Below, in pieces: positions 32,839 to 41,342 of a DNA stretch of 64,000 nt. The DNA comes from Paenibacillus pabuli NBRC 13638 (GTDB taxonomy: Bacteria > Bacillota > Bacilli > Paenibacillales > Paenibacillaceae), in NCBI RefSeq assembly GCF_001514495.1, contig NZ_BCNM01000002.1, forward strand, positions 248,001 to 312,000, read 5' to 3'. Made by a program: the position numbers and the translations under genes. Within the stretch, counting starts at the first letter, position 1, and the number at the start of each line of letters is the position of its first letter. The notes below the pieces were generated by a model. The model was not told the DNA's origin. It ran no database searches and was given only the letters and a program-made list of their open reading frames with translations.

Positions 32839-33996
32839 ATGCGCCTGGCCTTGTTCACCGACACCTATGTTCCGGATACCAATGGTGTTGCCGGTACGCT
32901 GCACCGCTTGAGTAATCACTTGAACCGCAAAGGAATTGAGCATCTGCTATTCACACCGCAGTCTGTTATTGAAGGCAACGATGCCGCTCCGGTCCGTTCG
33001 GTTACCAACATCCCCTTTTTTCTCTATCCGGAATGTCGTATTGCCTTACCTAATCGAGCATCCATCCATCGGGAGCTAAAGACCTTTCAGCCAGATCTGC
33101 TGCATATCGCCACTCCGTTCAATATGGGTCTTTTTGGTCTCAGGTATGCGCTCAAGCACCAGCTTCCACATGTCATCTCCTACCATACCCACTTTGATCG
33201 TTACCTCGAATACTACAGGTTAAACAGCATTATCTCTCTCTACTGGAAGTACATTCAATGGTTCCACCGGGCTTGTGATGCAACATTAACACCGTCTCAG
33301 GAGACCTTAAACTCATTGCAATCCAAAGGGATTCAGCGTCTGAAGCTATGGTCTCGCGGGATCGATTGCAGCCTGTATTCACCTGATAAACGAAGCTCCG
33401 ATATCCGCAGCCGTTATAATATAACAGCGCCTCTAATTTTACTCTACGTTGGACGAATTGCCCCAGAAAAAGATATCGCTACCTTCACCCTTGCCATGCA
33501 GCAGTTGCCAGAACATATGCAATCCCGTGTTCACTGGATCATTGTAGGCGATGGGCCTTTACTTCCCAAAATGCGTGTGCAATCCCCACCCAATGTCACC
33601 TTTACAGGGTACCTGCATGGTGAGGAGCTTGCTGTTATGTATGCTTCGGCAGATCTCTTTGTGTTTCCTTCCCCAACAGAAACATTTGGCAATGTGGTGC
33701 TGGAAGCGATGGCTTCAGGATTGCCGGTTCTCGCAGCGAATGGAGGTGGTGTAAAAGACTTGGTTGCACACCATCAAAGCGGTGTTTTGTTTGAGCCTGG
33801 CCGTGCGGATGCATTGATTCGGGAGATATGCCTCTGGGAAGATCATGTGGATCATCTGAGGGGGATGGGACTTGAAGGGCGAAAACTTGCTCAACAGCGT
33901 TCGTGGGATGACATTTTTGACAGGTTGGTCGAAGATTATGAGGAAGCCATCGAGAATCGGAGAAGACGCACGAAAGATCGAATCATCACAGCTTGA
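32839..33996 (+). CDS. Glycosyltransferase family 4
   Basis: A 385-residue GT-B fold enzyme. Of two adjacent ATG codons (32836, 32839) the second has the better spacing from GGAGG. The N-terminal acceptor half opens with R-L-A-L-F-T-D-T-Y-V-P-D and G-V-A-G-T-L near residue 20. The nucleotide-sugar half has V-G-R-I-A-P-E-K near 210, V-G-D-G-P-L near 247 and S-P-T-E-T-F-G-N-V-V-L-E-A-M-A near 290, including the E-x7-E motif. It resembles lipid or alpha-mannosyl/glucosyl transferases of the MgtA kind. It probably acts on a membrane glycolipid or wall glycan. Confidence 0.88.
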   Translation: MRLALFTDTYVPDTNGVAGTLHRLSNHLNRKGIEHLLFTPQSVIEGNDAAPVRSVTNIPFFLYPECRIALPNRASIHRELKTFQPDLLHIATPFNMGLFGLRYALKHQLPHVISYHTHFDRYLEYYRLNSIISLYWKYIQWFHRACDATLTPSQETLNSLQSKGIQRLKLWSRGIDCSLYSPDKRSSDIRSRYNITAPLILLYVGRIAPEKDIATFTLAMQQLPEHMQSRVHWIIVGDGPLLPKMRVQSPPNVTFTGYLHGEELAVMYASADLFVFPSPTETFGNVVLEAMASGLPVLAANGGGVKDLVAHHQSGVLFEPGRADALIREICLWEDHVDHLRGMGLEGRKLAQQRSWDDIFDRLVEDYEEAIENRRRRTKDRIITA

Positions 33997-34104
33997 TTTT
34001 CATTAAATTATCAAAATGAATAACGGGTGATTACTACTACCCCGAACCCACCTGTTGAAGTTTGGATATCAACATCCTTCCTCCTTCCAATGATTACATC
34101 ATAA

Positions 34105-34138
34105 AAAGAGCGGGGATGTGCTGACATCCTCACTCTTT
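34105..34138 (+). terminator. Terminator after the glycosyltransferase
   Basis: AAAGAG...CTCTTT outer arms with an inner GGGATGT/ACATCC stem; only a short T run follows. It sits 109 bases after the stop; nothing else is seen in the 223-base gap. Confidence 0.6.
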
Positions 34139-34219
34139 AGATCTGCAGACTACAATCGGTTGAAGTATGGCTTTTCCCAACAGAAATAGATCGCTTTCCT
34201 GGCCAAGGGGGTCTTTTTT

Positions 34220-34738
34220 TTATACAACAGGTTCAAATGATATCGTGTCTTGCAAGATGCTCCATGCTACCCTTGGTTTGGCTGCTGCCCCTTCTCCATT
34301 CAGAACATTCCCGATCCAGATCTCGTCGGTCCCCTGGTTCTGCAAAAAGTGCCGGATCGCAGCTTTAATCAGAATGGATGTATGTAAATCCAGCAGCTCA
34401 TCCAAAGGTATCCAAAATAAATCTCCTTCATCTGATGGAATAAATGCTCGATGTGTCGTCTCACCAAAATATACAAACTGCTGCCGAACTTCACCGTCAC
34501 TATACTGCAACAGCACATATCGAAGACGGAAATTATCAATTTCCGCTTGCTTGAACCCCGTCTCTTCTTCAATCTCCCGGTAACTGGCGGTCATTGGTGA
34601 GTTAAGCTCGCCGTGCTCCAGATGCCCGCCAATACCACCCCAGAACTCAAAATCGAACAGCTTGCTGCCTGCCTTCTTCATCATCAACATGTCTTTTCCA
34701 TTACTCAAAAAAGCAGTAGCCATTTGTCTGATCTCCAT
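34220..34738 (-). CDS. Nudix hydrolase (spacing-variant box)
   Basis: A 172-residue enzyme; start at 34738 follows AAGGAAGG. The Nudix region G-H-L-E-H-G-E ... R-E-I-E-E-E-T-G-F (near 45-70) keeps all catalytic glutamates, but nine rather than seven residues separate the first glutamate from R-E, a variant seen in the group with G-G-H-x-E-x-G-E-L-N-x-P. The preceding W-G-G-I is typical. Substrate unknown. Confidence 0.85.
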   Translation of the reverse strand: MEIRQMATAFLSNGKDMLMMKKAGSKLFDFEFWGGIGGHLEHGELNSPMTASYREIEEETGFKQAEIDNFRLRYVLLQYSDGEVRQQFVYFGETTHRAFIPSDEGDLFWIPLDELLDLHTSILIKAAIRHFLQNQGTDEIWIGNVLNGEGAAAKPRVAWSILQDTISFEPVV

Positions 34739-34804
34739 GTGCACCTTCCTTTCGTGTTCTATTATGTAATAGGACTGTTTCAATCGAATCTGTGTCTATC
34801 TGCC

Positions 34805-35467
34805 CTAAAGCAAATCCTTTAATTCACCAAGATGCTCAATAGCATGCAATGGTTTGATCGTAATGCTGTCCTGCCAAGGTTGGTTGACCTTCATCCAGAT
34901 CGTGCTCATGCCTACCTTTGCTGCGCCTTCAACATCATTTACGGGATGGTCTCCAATGTAGATACACTGCTCGGGTGAGAGGTCGAAATGATCCAGTGCC
35001 AGTTTGAAAATACGAGGATCAGGCTTTTTGACCCCAGCCTCTTCCGAAACGATAATATGATCAAAATCATCCCGAATGCCAAGTTGGTCGATTTTGCCGT
35101 ACTGAATCTCGGTCTTACCATTGGTGATTAAACCTGTTTTATATTTTCCTCTGAGATGCTGAACCACTTCTCGCGCCTGCTCCATCAGTACAGCACTTCT
35201 CACATACTCTCTGCCATAGAACTTCATCAGCTCCGCGTGAGGTGGGTTCTCAGCCCAAGGTAATTCATGCAGCAGTTCGTTGAACAACACCCCTTTGTCC
35301 TTGTAACCGTCCTCATCCAGCTCAATGATTCTTTTGAGGATATCATCCGTAGTCTCAAGATGAGCAAAATAAGTCTTGATCAAGCTCTGGCCGAAGCCTT
35401 CAAAGGTGCTTGTTCTGTTGAGAATCGTATTGTCCAGATCAAAAATAATCGCTTTAATATGATCCAT
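34805..35467 (-). CDS. HAD-superfamily hydrolase
   Basis: A 220-residue phosphatase-type protein. Motif I F-D-L-D-N-T-I near residue 9, motif II I-T-N-G near 115, motif III K-K-P-D-P near 148 and motif IV I-G-D-H-P-V-N-D near 170, with a helical cap between I and II. The start at 35467 is preferred for a 9-base spacing from AGGAGG. Likely acts on a small phosphorylated metabolite. Overlaps the end of the short upstream ORF. Confidence 0.88.
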   Translation of the reverse strand: MDHIKAIIFDLDNTILNRTSTFEGFGQSLIKTYFAHLETTDDILKRIIELDEDGYKDKGVLFNELLHELPWAENPPHAELMKFYGREYVRSAVLMEQAREVVQHLRGKYKTGLITNGKTEIQYGKIDQLGIRDDFDHIIVSEEAGVKKPDPRIFKLALDHFDLSPEQCIYIGDHPVNDVEGAAKVGMSTIWMKVNQPWQDSITIKPLHAIEHLGELKDLL

Positions 35468-35651
35468 CGTCATTCTCCTCCTGTCTAATCTGCAAAACGT
35501 TTTCGGGCTGTATCGAAGTCAATTTCAAAAAATGGATATTCCGGATCAAAACAGATGACTCATCTACAAAAGAATGCTCTTTAGCGACCTGCCATATATG
35601 CGGGATATCCGATGCTGTAGCGGGTTCGATCGCACATCGATTCTTTGTCAT
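35454..35651 (-). CDS. Short ORF, possible truncated GNAT N-terminus
   Basis: A 65-codon frame whose ATG (35651-35649) shares one base with the stop of the preceding small gene (TGATG). The first 20 residues (I-E-P-A-T-A-S-D-I-P-H-I-W) look like the start of a GNAT enzyme, but the frame ends soon after and has no acetyl-CoA loop. It overlaps the HAD gene by 14 bases. It could be a decayed acetyltransferase or a genuine coupled peptide. Confidence 0.4.
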   Translation of the reverse strand: MTKNRCAIEPATASDIPHIWQVAKEHSFVDESSVLIRNIHFLKLTSIQPENVLQIRQEENDDGSY

Positions 35652-35788
35652 CAATGTTCTTTTCTCAATAATAGCTCCAGTTTCCGATTCGTTTCGACCT
35701 GCTCTTGAACTAAGTGTTTAGTTTTACTTTCTATGCTGATGAGTGTGATCGTTATAATAATCATACAAATAATTCCGATAAACATCAT
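35651..35788 (-). CDS. Small single-helix membrane protein (45 aa)
   Basis: An ATG pair at 35788 stands 8-9 bases after GAGGTGA. The product begins with a membrane helix (M-F-I-G-I-I-C-M-I-I-I-T-I-T-L-I) and continues into a charged amphipathic tail (Q-E-Q-V-E-T-N-R-K-L-E-L-L-L-R-K-E-H), a likely short coiled coil. The stop overlaps the next start. Good ribosome binding site and coupling argue that it is real; function unknown. Confidence 0.6.
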   Translation of the reverse strand: MMFIGIICMIIITITLISIESKTKHLVQEQVETNRKLELLLRKEH

Positions 35789-35913
35789 AATACAGCTCAC
35801 CTCTATCGTAATGTTTAGTCTATTCTGTTAGCTGCAACACGACCATGAATTATAAACATGCAAACCCAACCATAGATCAGACCCGGGCCGGGTTTACCTT
35901 GTAAAGCTCATTT

Positions 35914-36084
35914 TCATTTCTTCTTTTTGTGATAATGGTAGCCTGTGCACAGGCCCTTTTGTTTGGATTTCGCGGAACAATTATGTCCACCATTTTTATC
36001 CAGTCTGCCTGAATGGGCATAAGCTGAAGAAGATACACCAATAAGTACGACAAGAGACAGGATTACAATAACAACCTTTTTCAT
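35914..36084 (-). CDS. Small secreted YHYH-type protein
   Basis: A 56-residue ORF with AAGGG six bases before the ATG. Residues 1-23 form a signal peptide (M-K-K-V-V-I-V-I-L-S, cleavage after S-A-Y-A). The mature 33 residues contain R-L-D-K-N-G-G-H-N-C, a second cysteine in G-L-C-T-G, then Y-H-Y-H and a lysine tail. The D-x-N-G-G-H...Y-H-Y-H pattern is that of YHYH-domain proteins, which are small, exported and probably bind metal through histidines. The two cysteines could form a disulfide. Confidence 0.7.
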   Translation of the reverse strand: MKKVVIVILSLVVLIGVSSSAYAHSGRLDKNGGHNCSAKSKQKGLCTGYHYHKKKK

Positions 36085-36187
36085 AAGTCACCCTTCGATC
36101 ACACCCTATGCTTTAGGGCTTAATTCATCCTCCATCATTCTACAGGAAAACCCATAATTAGGATATCCCTATTACTCCAAAATTTGC

Positions 36188-36967
36188 TTATTCTATCATT
36201 TTAAACTCCCTTAACGCATGGGTGATGCCATCTTCACTTGCTCGCAGCGTGACATAGTCTGCACTTTGTTTGACACGTTCTCCCCCGTTTCCCATCGCAA
36301 TGCCGAGACCCACGTACTCTAGCAAATCAATATCATTTTCACCATCCCCAAAAGCCATTGCTTCCTCTTTCGATATATTCAGGTGGGCGAGCACTTTCTC
36401 TGCCGCTATCGATTTGGATACTACGTTCTCTTCCAGTACGTTAGACACATAAGGATGAAACCTTACGAATTTTAATACAGGGAATCTGGAATGGAATTTC
36501 TCCGCCTCGGCTTGATCGGCATATAAACAAATGCAATACACTTCTTGTTCCAAAGAAGGGATGGCCACCGGATACTCCATCAGACCGAGCGTTTCTCTCA
36601 ATGCATCAGTGACACGCACATCCGTTGTGCATAAGCCATTCATCTCGAATGACTCTGTAAAATAAGAAATACTGCTTCCATTCAGCTCGGCAAATTCACT
36701 GAACTCTCTAACCATTCGTGCAGAAAGCACCGATTTATGTATCACTTCTTCACCGATCTTGATCAATGCCCCGTTAGCTGAAATTATGGTGTCTATTCCA
36801 AGCTTCATGAAATCTCCACATAAATTATACGGTCGGCCAGTGACCAGAACGACTCGTATCCCTCTACGAACCAATTTTCGAACCGAATCCTCTGTTCCTG
36901 GGGAGAGACTTCGATCCTTCTCACTAAGTAACGTACCGTCCACGTCCATAAATACGATTTTAATCAA
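36188..36967 (-). CDS. Cof-type HAD phosphatase
   Basis: A 259-residue HAD-IIB hydrolase. The start is taken as TTG at 36967, seven bases after AGGAGG. Motif I is F-M-D-V-D-G-T-L-L near 5-13, motif II V-T-G-R-P near 43, the conserved S-A-N-G-A near 62, and motif IV F-G-D-G-E-N-D-I-D-L near 215. The C2-type cap lies in the middle. Cof-like enzymes dephosphorylate sugar phosphates, flavin or pyridoxal phosphates. Confidence 0.9.
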   Translation of the reverse strand: MIKIVFMDVDGTLLSEKDRSLSPGTEDSVRKLVRRGIRVVLVTGRPYNLCGDFMKLGIDTIISANGALIKIGEEVIHKSVLSARMVREFSEFAELNGSSISYFTESFEMNGLCTTDVRVTDALRETLGLMEYPVAIPSLEQEVYCICLYADQAEAEKFHSRFPVLKFVRFHPYVSNVLEENVVSKSIAAEKVLAHLNISKEEAMAFGDGENDIDLLEYVGLGIAMGNGGERVKQSADYVTLRASEDGITHALREFKMIE

Positions 36968-37045
36968 TGGAACACCTCCTAAGCATATCAATTGAACTAA
37001 AGAATATTTACACTTGCCACTCCTATGACAGAGCAACCTTCCGAT

Positions 37046-37109
37046 CGCTGTTATCCCCAGATTTTTTGGATTCCTATTTTTCAAAGGGGAAAATCCGGGG
37101 ATAAAGGCG
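37046..37109. repeat. Long imperfect hairpin, dispersed-repeat candidate
   Basis: Within the gene-free 36968-37294 interval, TTATCCCC-A-GATTTT (37051-37065) pairs with AAAATC-C-GGGGATAA (37090-37104), one mismatch, and CGC/GCG extends it outwards to 37046 and 37109. The left side carries the 20-base sequence also present at 24758-24777. No T run follows on either strand, so it is not a simple terminator. Its layout is that of a dispersed extragenic palindromic element. Confidence 0.55.
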
Positions 37110-37241
37110 AGGGATATGCTTCCGATGCAGCTTTCTTTACAGAAAGCTTGTAGCTCCGCTTCTTCAGGTTATTTCTGTCCTCTCCGTTCTCGTGTAAATA
37201 TTTAGTTCAATTGATATAGCAAGTAAGCATCGATCTTCAAT

Positions 37242-37292
37242 AAAAAAGACAAGTGCATAGTAAACTTGGCAGTCTTCCTGCACTTGCCTTTA
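37242..37292 (-). terminator. Rho-independent terminator of the bPH2 operon
   Basis: CAAGTGCA and TGCACTTG arms around a 27-base loop with TCTTTTTTATTG following on the minus strand. It comes directly after the gene ending at 37295. Confidence 0.75.
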
Positions 37293-37294
37293 CC

Positions 37295-38830
37295 TTAACG
37301 GGTCTGGACGTTCTGCCTTCGCTCCATGTACCACAACTGAAATGCCTCTACGGCTTCAGGCGGAATATCATTTATCGTGTGATTTAGAACAGGTTTGGCA
37401 CGATTTACGGTTTGAATCGAAGCAACACCAAACCAGCGCTGCAGCAGATGACGGGTAATCTGTACCTCAATGACTTTCTCCCGCTTGGAGATGTATAGTG
37501 TTGAGGTTAACGCACCGGTTCGCAACTGGATGAAATTCTGATTCAAGGTATATCGTGTATGGGAGAAATCAGCTATTCTGCATATGACAATCCACAGTAA
37601 CAGAATAATGGAAATCATCCACCATGCCTGATTCTGTCCCAAAATCACCGGTTTGAAATAAAACAATAACCCAGATGCAATGATCCACACCCAGCTTGGT
37701 GTCAGCAAGCGCAGCCATAATGATCTTCGTGGAAGCTTTTGCATCTCCTGCGTAACCTGATAGGATGGCAAAATCTCGGAGATCATATCATACGCTTGCT
37801 TCACAGGCAGAAAGGGATAGAGCGTATTTACCTCCTGCTCGGATTCACCTACTCCACCTGCGGTCGTTAGTTCCACTTCTGCCAGTCCAAGCATCCTTTT
37901 CATCGGAGACTGCGTGATTTTTACTGCCTGAACCCGTTCCTTTAGAATCGAAAATGCAGTCTGTTCCAACATGCCTTTCGTAATATAGATCCGTTTGCGA
38001 TCAGAGGATATTTGGAAATCGCCATACTTCACAAAGGTTCTGACAATACCAAGCATAATGGAAACAGCAATAAGTCCTGTGATCATTAATGCGGCAATCC
38101 ACCAAGTGTCCAACCACGTTAATACGAGACTTTCCGTTACTTTTTCATTAGGAAAGAAATCTTTTATCGAAGAATAGAGAGATCCCAGAATCGGAATAAG
38201 TACCAGAAAGCTGAGTGAAGTAAACGAAGCTTTGAATATATCCTTGCGGGTAGACTGATAGTGGACATCCCGCTCAAGCTCCTCTTTTATGGGCAGCGAA
38301 ATCTCTTCTTCCGTTGTTACGTTTTCGGGCTGATTTTCTAATTCCACGATTTGTTCCGTAACATCACTGCTCACAACTGCTTCCGACACATGTCCTGCTA
38401 CAATCCTATCAAGCCGATCTGCTTCAGAACGCGTAACCGCTTGTAACTGAAAAGAAGCATCTTCTCCCTTAATTCCCGTCTCAAAACGAATGGAAGTGAC
38501 TCGGAACAAACGATGAAACAACGATGTATGCCGGTTCGCGTTCTGAATTTTGGTATAAGGTATCGTTCTCCTTGTCCGATTGAACACTCCACTGTAGATC
38601 TGGAAAGCCTTCTCATCTGCGGTATAACGTAGCGTAAACCAGCTCCAAATTATGCTTATCACACTAAGCCCGATAGCCACATAAAAGACGATTCTGCCAT
38701 ACATAATCCACGTAGACGCCGAGCCATGACGGAGAATAAATAAAAAAACGATAAATGCAAAAGAATTTTTCACCAGTTTCCACAAACTCCAAAGCATGGC
38801 TAACGGGTGCTGTCTCTTCATCTCGTTCAT
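37295..38830 (-). CDS. ydbT: bPH2 (DUF304) membrane protein, YdbT-like
   Basis: A 511-residue membrane protein resembling B. subtilis YdbT. Several hydrophobic pairs (about 14-50, 210-265, 385-420) alternate with bacterial PH-type beta domains: Y-T-K-I-Q-N-A-N-R near 100, I-L-K-E-R-V-Q-A-V-K near 300 and I-S-K-R-E-K-V-I-E-V near 450. An acidic stretch follows the first. In B. subtilis the YdbST pair is linked to resistance against an amyloliquefaciens antimicrobial and to sigma-W. It overlaps the ydbS-like start as ATGA. Confidence 0.85.
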   Translation of the reverse strand: MNEMKRQHPLAMLWSLWKLVKNSFAFIVFLFILRHGSASTWIMYGRIVFYVAIGLSVISIIWSWFTLRYTADEKAFQIYSGVFNRTRRTIPYTKIQNANRHTSLFHRLFRVTSIRFETGIKGEDASFQLQAVTRSEADRLDRIVAGHVSEAVVSSDVTEQIVELENQPENVTTEEEISLPIKEELERDVHYQSTRKDIFKASFTSLSFLVLIPILGSLYSSIKDFFPNEKVTESLVLTWLDTWWIAALMITGLIAVSIMLGIVRTFVKYGDFQISSDRKRIYITKGMLEQTAFSILKERVQAVKITQSPMKRMLGLAEVELTTAGGVGESEQEVNTLYPFLPVKQAYDMISEILPSYQVTQEMQKLPRRSLWLRLLTPSWVWIIASGLLFYFKPVILGQNQAWWMISIILLLWIVICRIADFSHTRYTLNQNFIQLRTGALTSTLYISKREKVIEVQITRHLLQRWFGVASIQTVNRAKPVLNHTINDIPPEAVEAFQLWYMERRQNVQTR

Positions 38831-39330
38831 TCATCCACCTCGTTAATCCTCGCATAGGAAGCAATCTGATGGCGCAATTCAAGTGCAACTTCCTCTGGCA
38901 GCACCGGGATCGTATGAGATGAACCCATCGTGCCCACCGATACAGAATACAGGCCATATTTTCTCAAAAGGGGGCCTTGGTTCGTCGTGACGGATTGTAT
39001 TTTGGCCATAGGGATGATCTGATGTACCTTTTTCAAAGCCCCGTGCTTCAATTGCAAGAACTCCTCATTGGCATCGTAATACCAATGCTTGTATAACAAT
39101 GAAGGTCGGATGAAAATCTCCCATACCGCATAGAGCACTGAAATGACAGTCACTCCCCACAACAACCAACCAATCCACGCCTTCCATCCATAGATGGAAT
39201 CCAGAACCAGCAGTGCTGCAAGCACGATCAATCCTATTCCGTTCGATATAATCGCACTGATTCTCCATATGGTTATGGCATTCGGCGATAAACGTTGCTC
39301 AGGTGTATTCCACTGTATTTGCTGCTGCAT
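38827..39330 (-). CDS. ydbS: bPH2 (DUF304) membrane protein, YdbS-like
   Basis: A 167-residue protein with two membrane helices (about 30-48 and 55-75) followed by one bPH2 domain (Y-Y-D-A-N-E-E-F-L-Q-L-K-H-G-A near 88, I-P-M-A-K-I-Q-S-V near 108). AAAGGAG lies 7 bases before the ATG. It is translationally coupled to the larger YdbT-like partner; the pair probably assembles in the membrane as an envelope-protection complex. Confidence 0.85.
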   Translation of the reverse strand: MQQQIQWNTPEQRLSPNAITIWRISAIISNGIGLIVLAALLVLDSIYGWKAWIGWLLWGVTVISVLYAVWEIFIRPSLLYKHWYYDANEEFLQLKHGALKKVHQIIPMAKIQSVTTNQGPLLRKYGLYSVSVGTMGSSHTIPVLPEEVALELRHQIASYARINEVDE

Positions 39331-39397
39331 ATATTCACTCCTTTTCTTACAGTACGAAGCATAGTCCTCTACCGATGCAGAAAGATTAGCTTAGTAA

Positions 39398-39435
39398 AAG
39401 AGATGACCCCTGCTCAGTACAGGTTGTCATCTCTT
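39398..39435 (-). terminator. Strong terminator after the GNAT gene
   Basis: AAGAGATGAC and GTCATCTCTT are perfect 10-base arms with a nested CCTG/CAGG; four T follow on the minus strand. Confidence 0.78.
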
Positions 39436-39443
39436 GGGTCATT

Positions 39444-40004
39444 TTATTTTGCAACAAAATCCTTCACTTCACATAACCACACCATATGGTCTGTTCCTTC
39501 ACCCCAATAGTTCTTTGCCACGGCGTAGGGTTCTCCGAACTTTCGCTGCCATTTCTTCTGTGCTGTCCGGTAGCCGCTATCCAGACAAAATTGCGTAATC
39601 TCACGCCTGTGAAGTTCAGCAGCGAGGGCCTGAATAAGAGCAGAACCAATCCCCTGACCTTGTACCTCTGGCAAAACGTAGAGACTGCCCAATTCCCCTA
39701 CTTGGTTCAGTTGGTTGGCTGTGCATTCTTGAATCTCCTTACCGCAAGGCCCATAGGAAATGGTTCCCACGACGGTATCTTCCCTTTTGGCAAGCAAAAA
39801 GAAGACACTCGATTCCTTGTTGTTGTCAGGATGTAAAGCTAGGTGAAGCATCGCTTTTTTGTGTTCAATTTCATCGCGTATGTCTTCGTGCAGGGACCCT
39901 AGCCCCTCCTTTATAAATGCATTCGTAATGGATGTCTCGAATACCTGGCAGGCACTCTTCGTATCCGATGATGTTAAAGGTTGAATGGTAATCAGGTGAC
40001 TCAT
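39444..40004 (-). CDS. GNAT family N-acetyltransferase
   Basis: A 186-residue GNAT enzyme with the acetyl-CoA loop P-E-V-Q-G-Q-G-I-G-S-A near residue 115, preceded by G-E-L-G-S-L-Y-V-L. The C-terminal part ends with W-G-E-G-T-D-H-M-V-W-L rather than the common Y-x-x-x-G-F, a variation in the acceptor-site region. GGAGAG is 8 bases upstream. Substrate unknown; flanked by its own terminator. Confidence 0.86.
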   Translation of the reverse strand: MSHLITIQPLTSSDTKSACQVFETSITNAFIKEGLGSLHEDIRDEIEHKKAMLHLALHPDNNKESSVFFLLAKREDTVVGTISYGPCGKEIQECTANQLNQVGELGSLYVLPEVQGQGIGSALIQALAAELHRREITQFCLDSGYRTAQKKWQRKFGEPYAVAKNYWGEGTDHMVWLCEVKDFVAK

Positions 40005-40089
40005 ATGACTGTCTCTCCGTTATCGTGTAAATTATTTTGTTAAACCTATATAGTAAACTGCTTACCGATGTATTCAGTGATCTTCTATG

Positions 40090-40524
40090 TTAGTCCGTAT
40101 GACTCTGAATCAGTTTTCTTACCTGGTTAGAATTCTCGATGGGTATACTGTATCCGACGTGGGTTTCCTCATGGCTGACCAGAAGGGCTGACTGCTTGGA
40201 ATCTTTGCCTATGGACAAATCATACTTGGTTATGGAGTCATCTGCATTTGTTAAATCCATATTGTACTCCACGCTATAATCAAGGCTTCCTGATATACGT
40301 TCTGCTTTGTTTATAGCCTCGATAACGATTCCAATCTCAACAGGATCTTCGAATTCCACATCTTCGCACGCTTCAATTGTGAAGTTTGAGTTGCAGGTTA
40401 ATGAGATGAGCGAAGGTAACGCTTCTATCGGATCAGAATTAGTACTATTTGAATGGTTGCAGCCTGTGAGAAGTCCTGCAAGGAGTACCGCGAAGAGGGC
40501 TGAGAGAATCCTTACTTTTTTCAT
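40090..40524 (-). CDS. Small lipoprotein of unknown function
   Basis: A 144-residue (from ATG 40524) or 146-residue (GTG 40530) lipoprotein. Signal sequence M-K-K-V-R-I-L-S-A-L-F-A with lipobox L-L-T-G-C, then a Ser/Asn-rich linker. The mature domain has a possible disulfide (L-T-C-N ... E-A-C-E) and V-E-I-G-I-V-I-E-A-I-N-K-A-E-R-I near 85, a layout I have seen in uncharacterised Firmicute lipoproteins. Function cannot be assigned. Confidence 0.72.
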   Translation of the reverse strand: MKKVRILSALFAVLLAGLLTGCNHSNSTNSDPIEALPSLISLTCNSNFTIEACEDVEFEDPVEIGIVIEAINKAERISGSLDYSVEYNMDLTNADDSITKYDLSIGKDSKQSALLVSHEETHVGYSIPIENSNQVRKLIQSHTD

Positions 40525-40579
40525 CAGCACATGTACCTCCCAATCCTGCTCAACACATGAGCGTAAACTCTCTACGTAA

Positions 40580-41290
40580 TTATCGTAATTTAGCCTGGAT
40601 GCTTATGTTCGCGTGCTGCAGCTCAATGTCCCACCCATGGAACAGCACTTTCAAACGCTGTACGATATCATCTACAAAAGTACTTATCTTCACATCCGTA
40701 ATGTACTGAGGAATAATACCGGGTTCGTTGGCGCGCTCATTAAAAAAAGAAAACGTATGATCACGCCAGCGGAGAATCTCCTCTGCGGTTAATAGATCAG
40801 CAATATCATAGCCAGACGCGGTTTCAAGCACCTGCCAGACTTCTCCACTCCAACTCGCCTGTTGATAGAGGTTAAAATCAATCTGATCCGTCTCCTGGTA
40901 ATACAGACGTCCAAGTTCATCCTTGGTTCGGTTTATACCCGAATCTTGGTCCGTCATGGTAACCTGCTTCACAAATGCCGGATGAACACTTCTGAACCAG
41001 TAAAAGTCCGTCAGGACATGCATAAAGTAGCCTCGCACAAACCACTTCCATCTCTCATCTACGTGCAGCTGAATGTAGGTTAAATAACGTTCTTTTAGCT
41101 GCTCAACGTGATCCCCTTCAGACTTGGGATTAAAATGGGTGTTTTCCTTATCCGCTCTTGTCCAGCCCTCGCGCATATGAATGGAGTCAGGTGCAATATT
41201 CCCCAGATAGAACGGACCTCGCTCAACATGTCCTTGCAAGGATTCAGCAAAAAGAACAGCTACATTTAAATGGACCATTGGCAGTGGCAT
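40580..41290 (-). CDS. Zinc-dependent phospholipase C-like protein
   Basis: A 236-residue protein; start at 41290 is ten bases after AAGGAG. It begins M-P-L-P-M-V-H-L and continues with Y-L-G-N-I-A-P-D-S-I-H-M-R and then H-F near 60, and V-R-G-Y-F-M-H-V-L-T-D near 95. These histidines and aspartates match the zinc-dependent phospholipase C / S1-P1-like fold. No signal peptide, so if active it works inside the cell. A paralogue with the same signature lies at 57856-58470. Confidence 0.78.
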   Translation of the reverse strand: MPLPMVHLNVAVLFAESLQGHVERGPFYLGNIAPDSIHMREGWTRADKENTHFNPKSEGDHVEQLKERYLTYIQLHVDERWKWFVRGYFMHVLTDFYWFRSVHPAFVKQVTMTDQDSGINRTKDELGRLYYQETDQIDFNLYQQASWSGEVWQVLETASGYDIADLLTAEEILRWRDHTFSFFNERANEPGIIPQYITDVKISTFVDDIVQRLKVLFHGWDIELQHANISIQAKLR

Positions 41291-41342
41291 AGAGATCATT
41301 CTCCTTTTTCGCAAAATCTGTTACACATACAAAAGAAACAAT

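Noticed and set aside
33997..34219. Small gene in the gap after the glycosyltransferase
   Set aside because: No start codon with ribosome binding site in either direction; only a terminator is visible.
37046..37109. Hairpin as riboswitch or T-box leader of the Cof-type phosphatase
   Set aside because: No conserved riboswitch core or specifier features, no terminator-antiterminator pair, and the 20-base copy elsewhere points to a repeat element.
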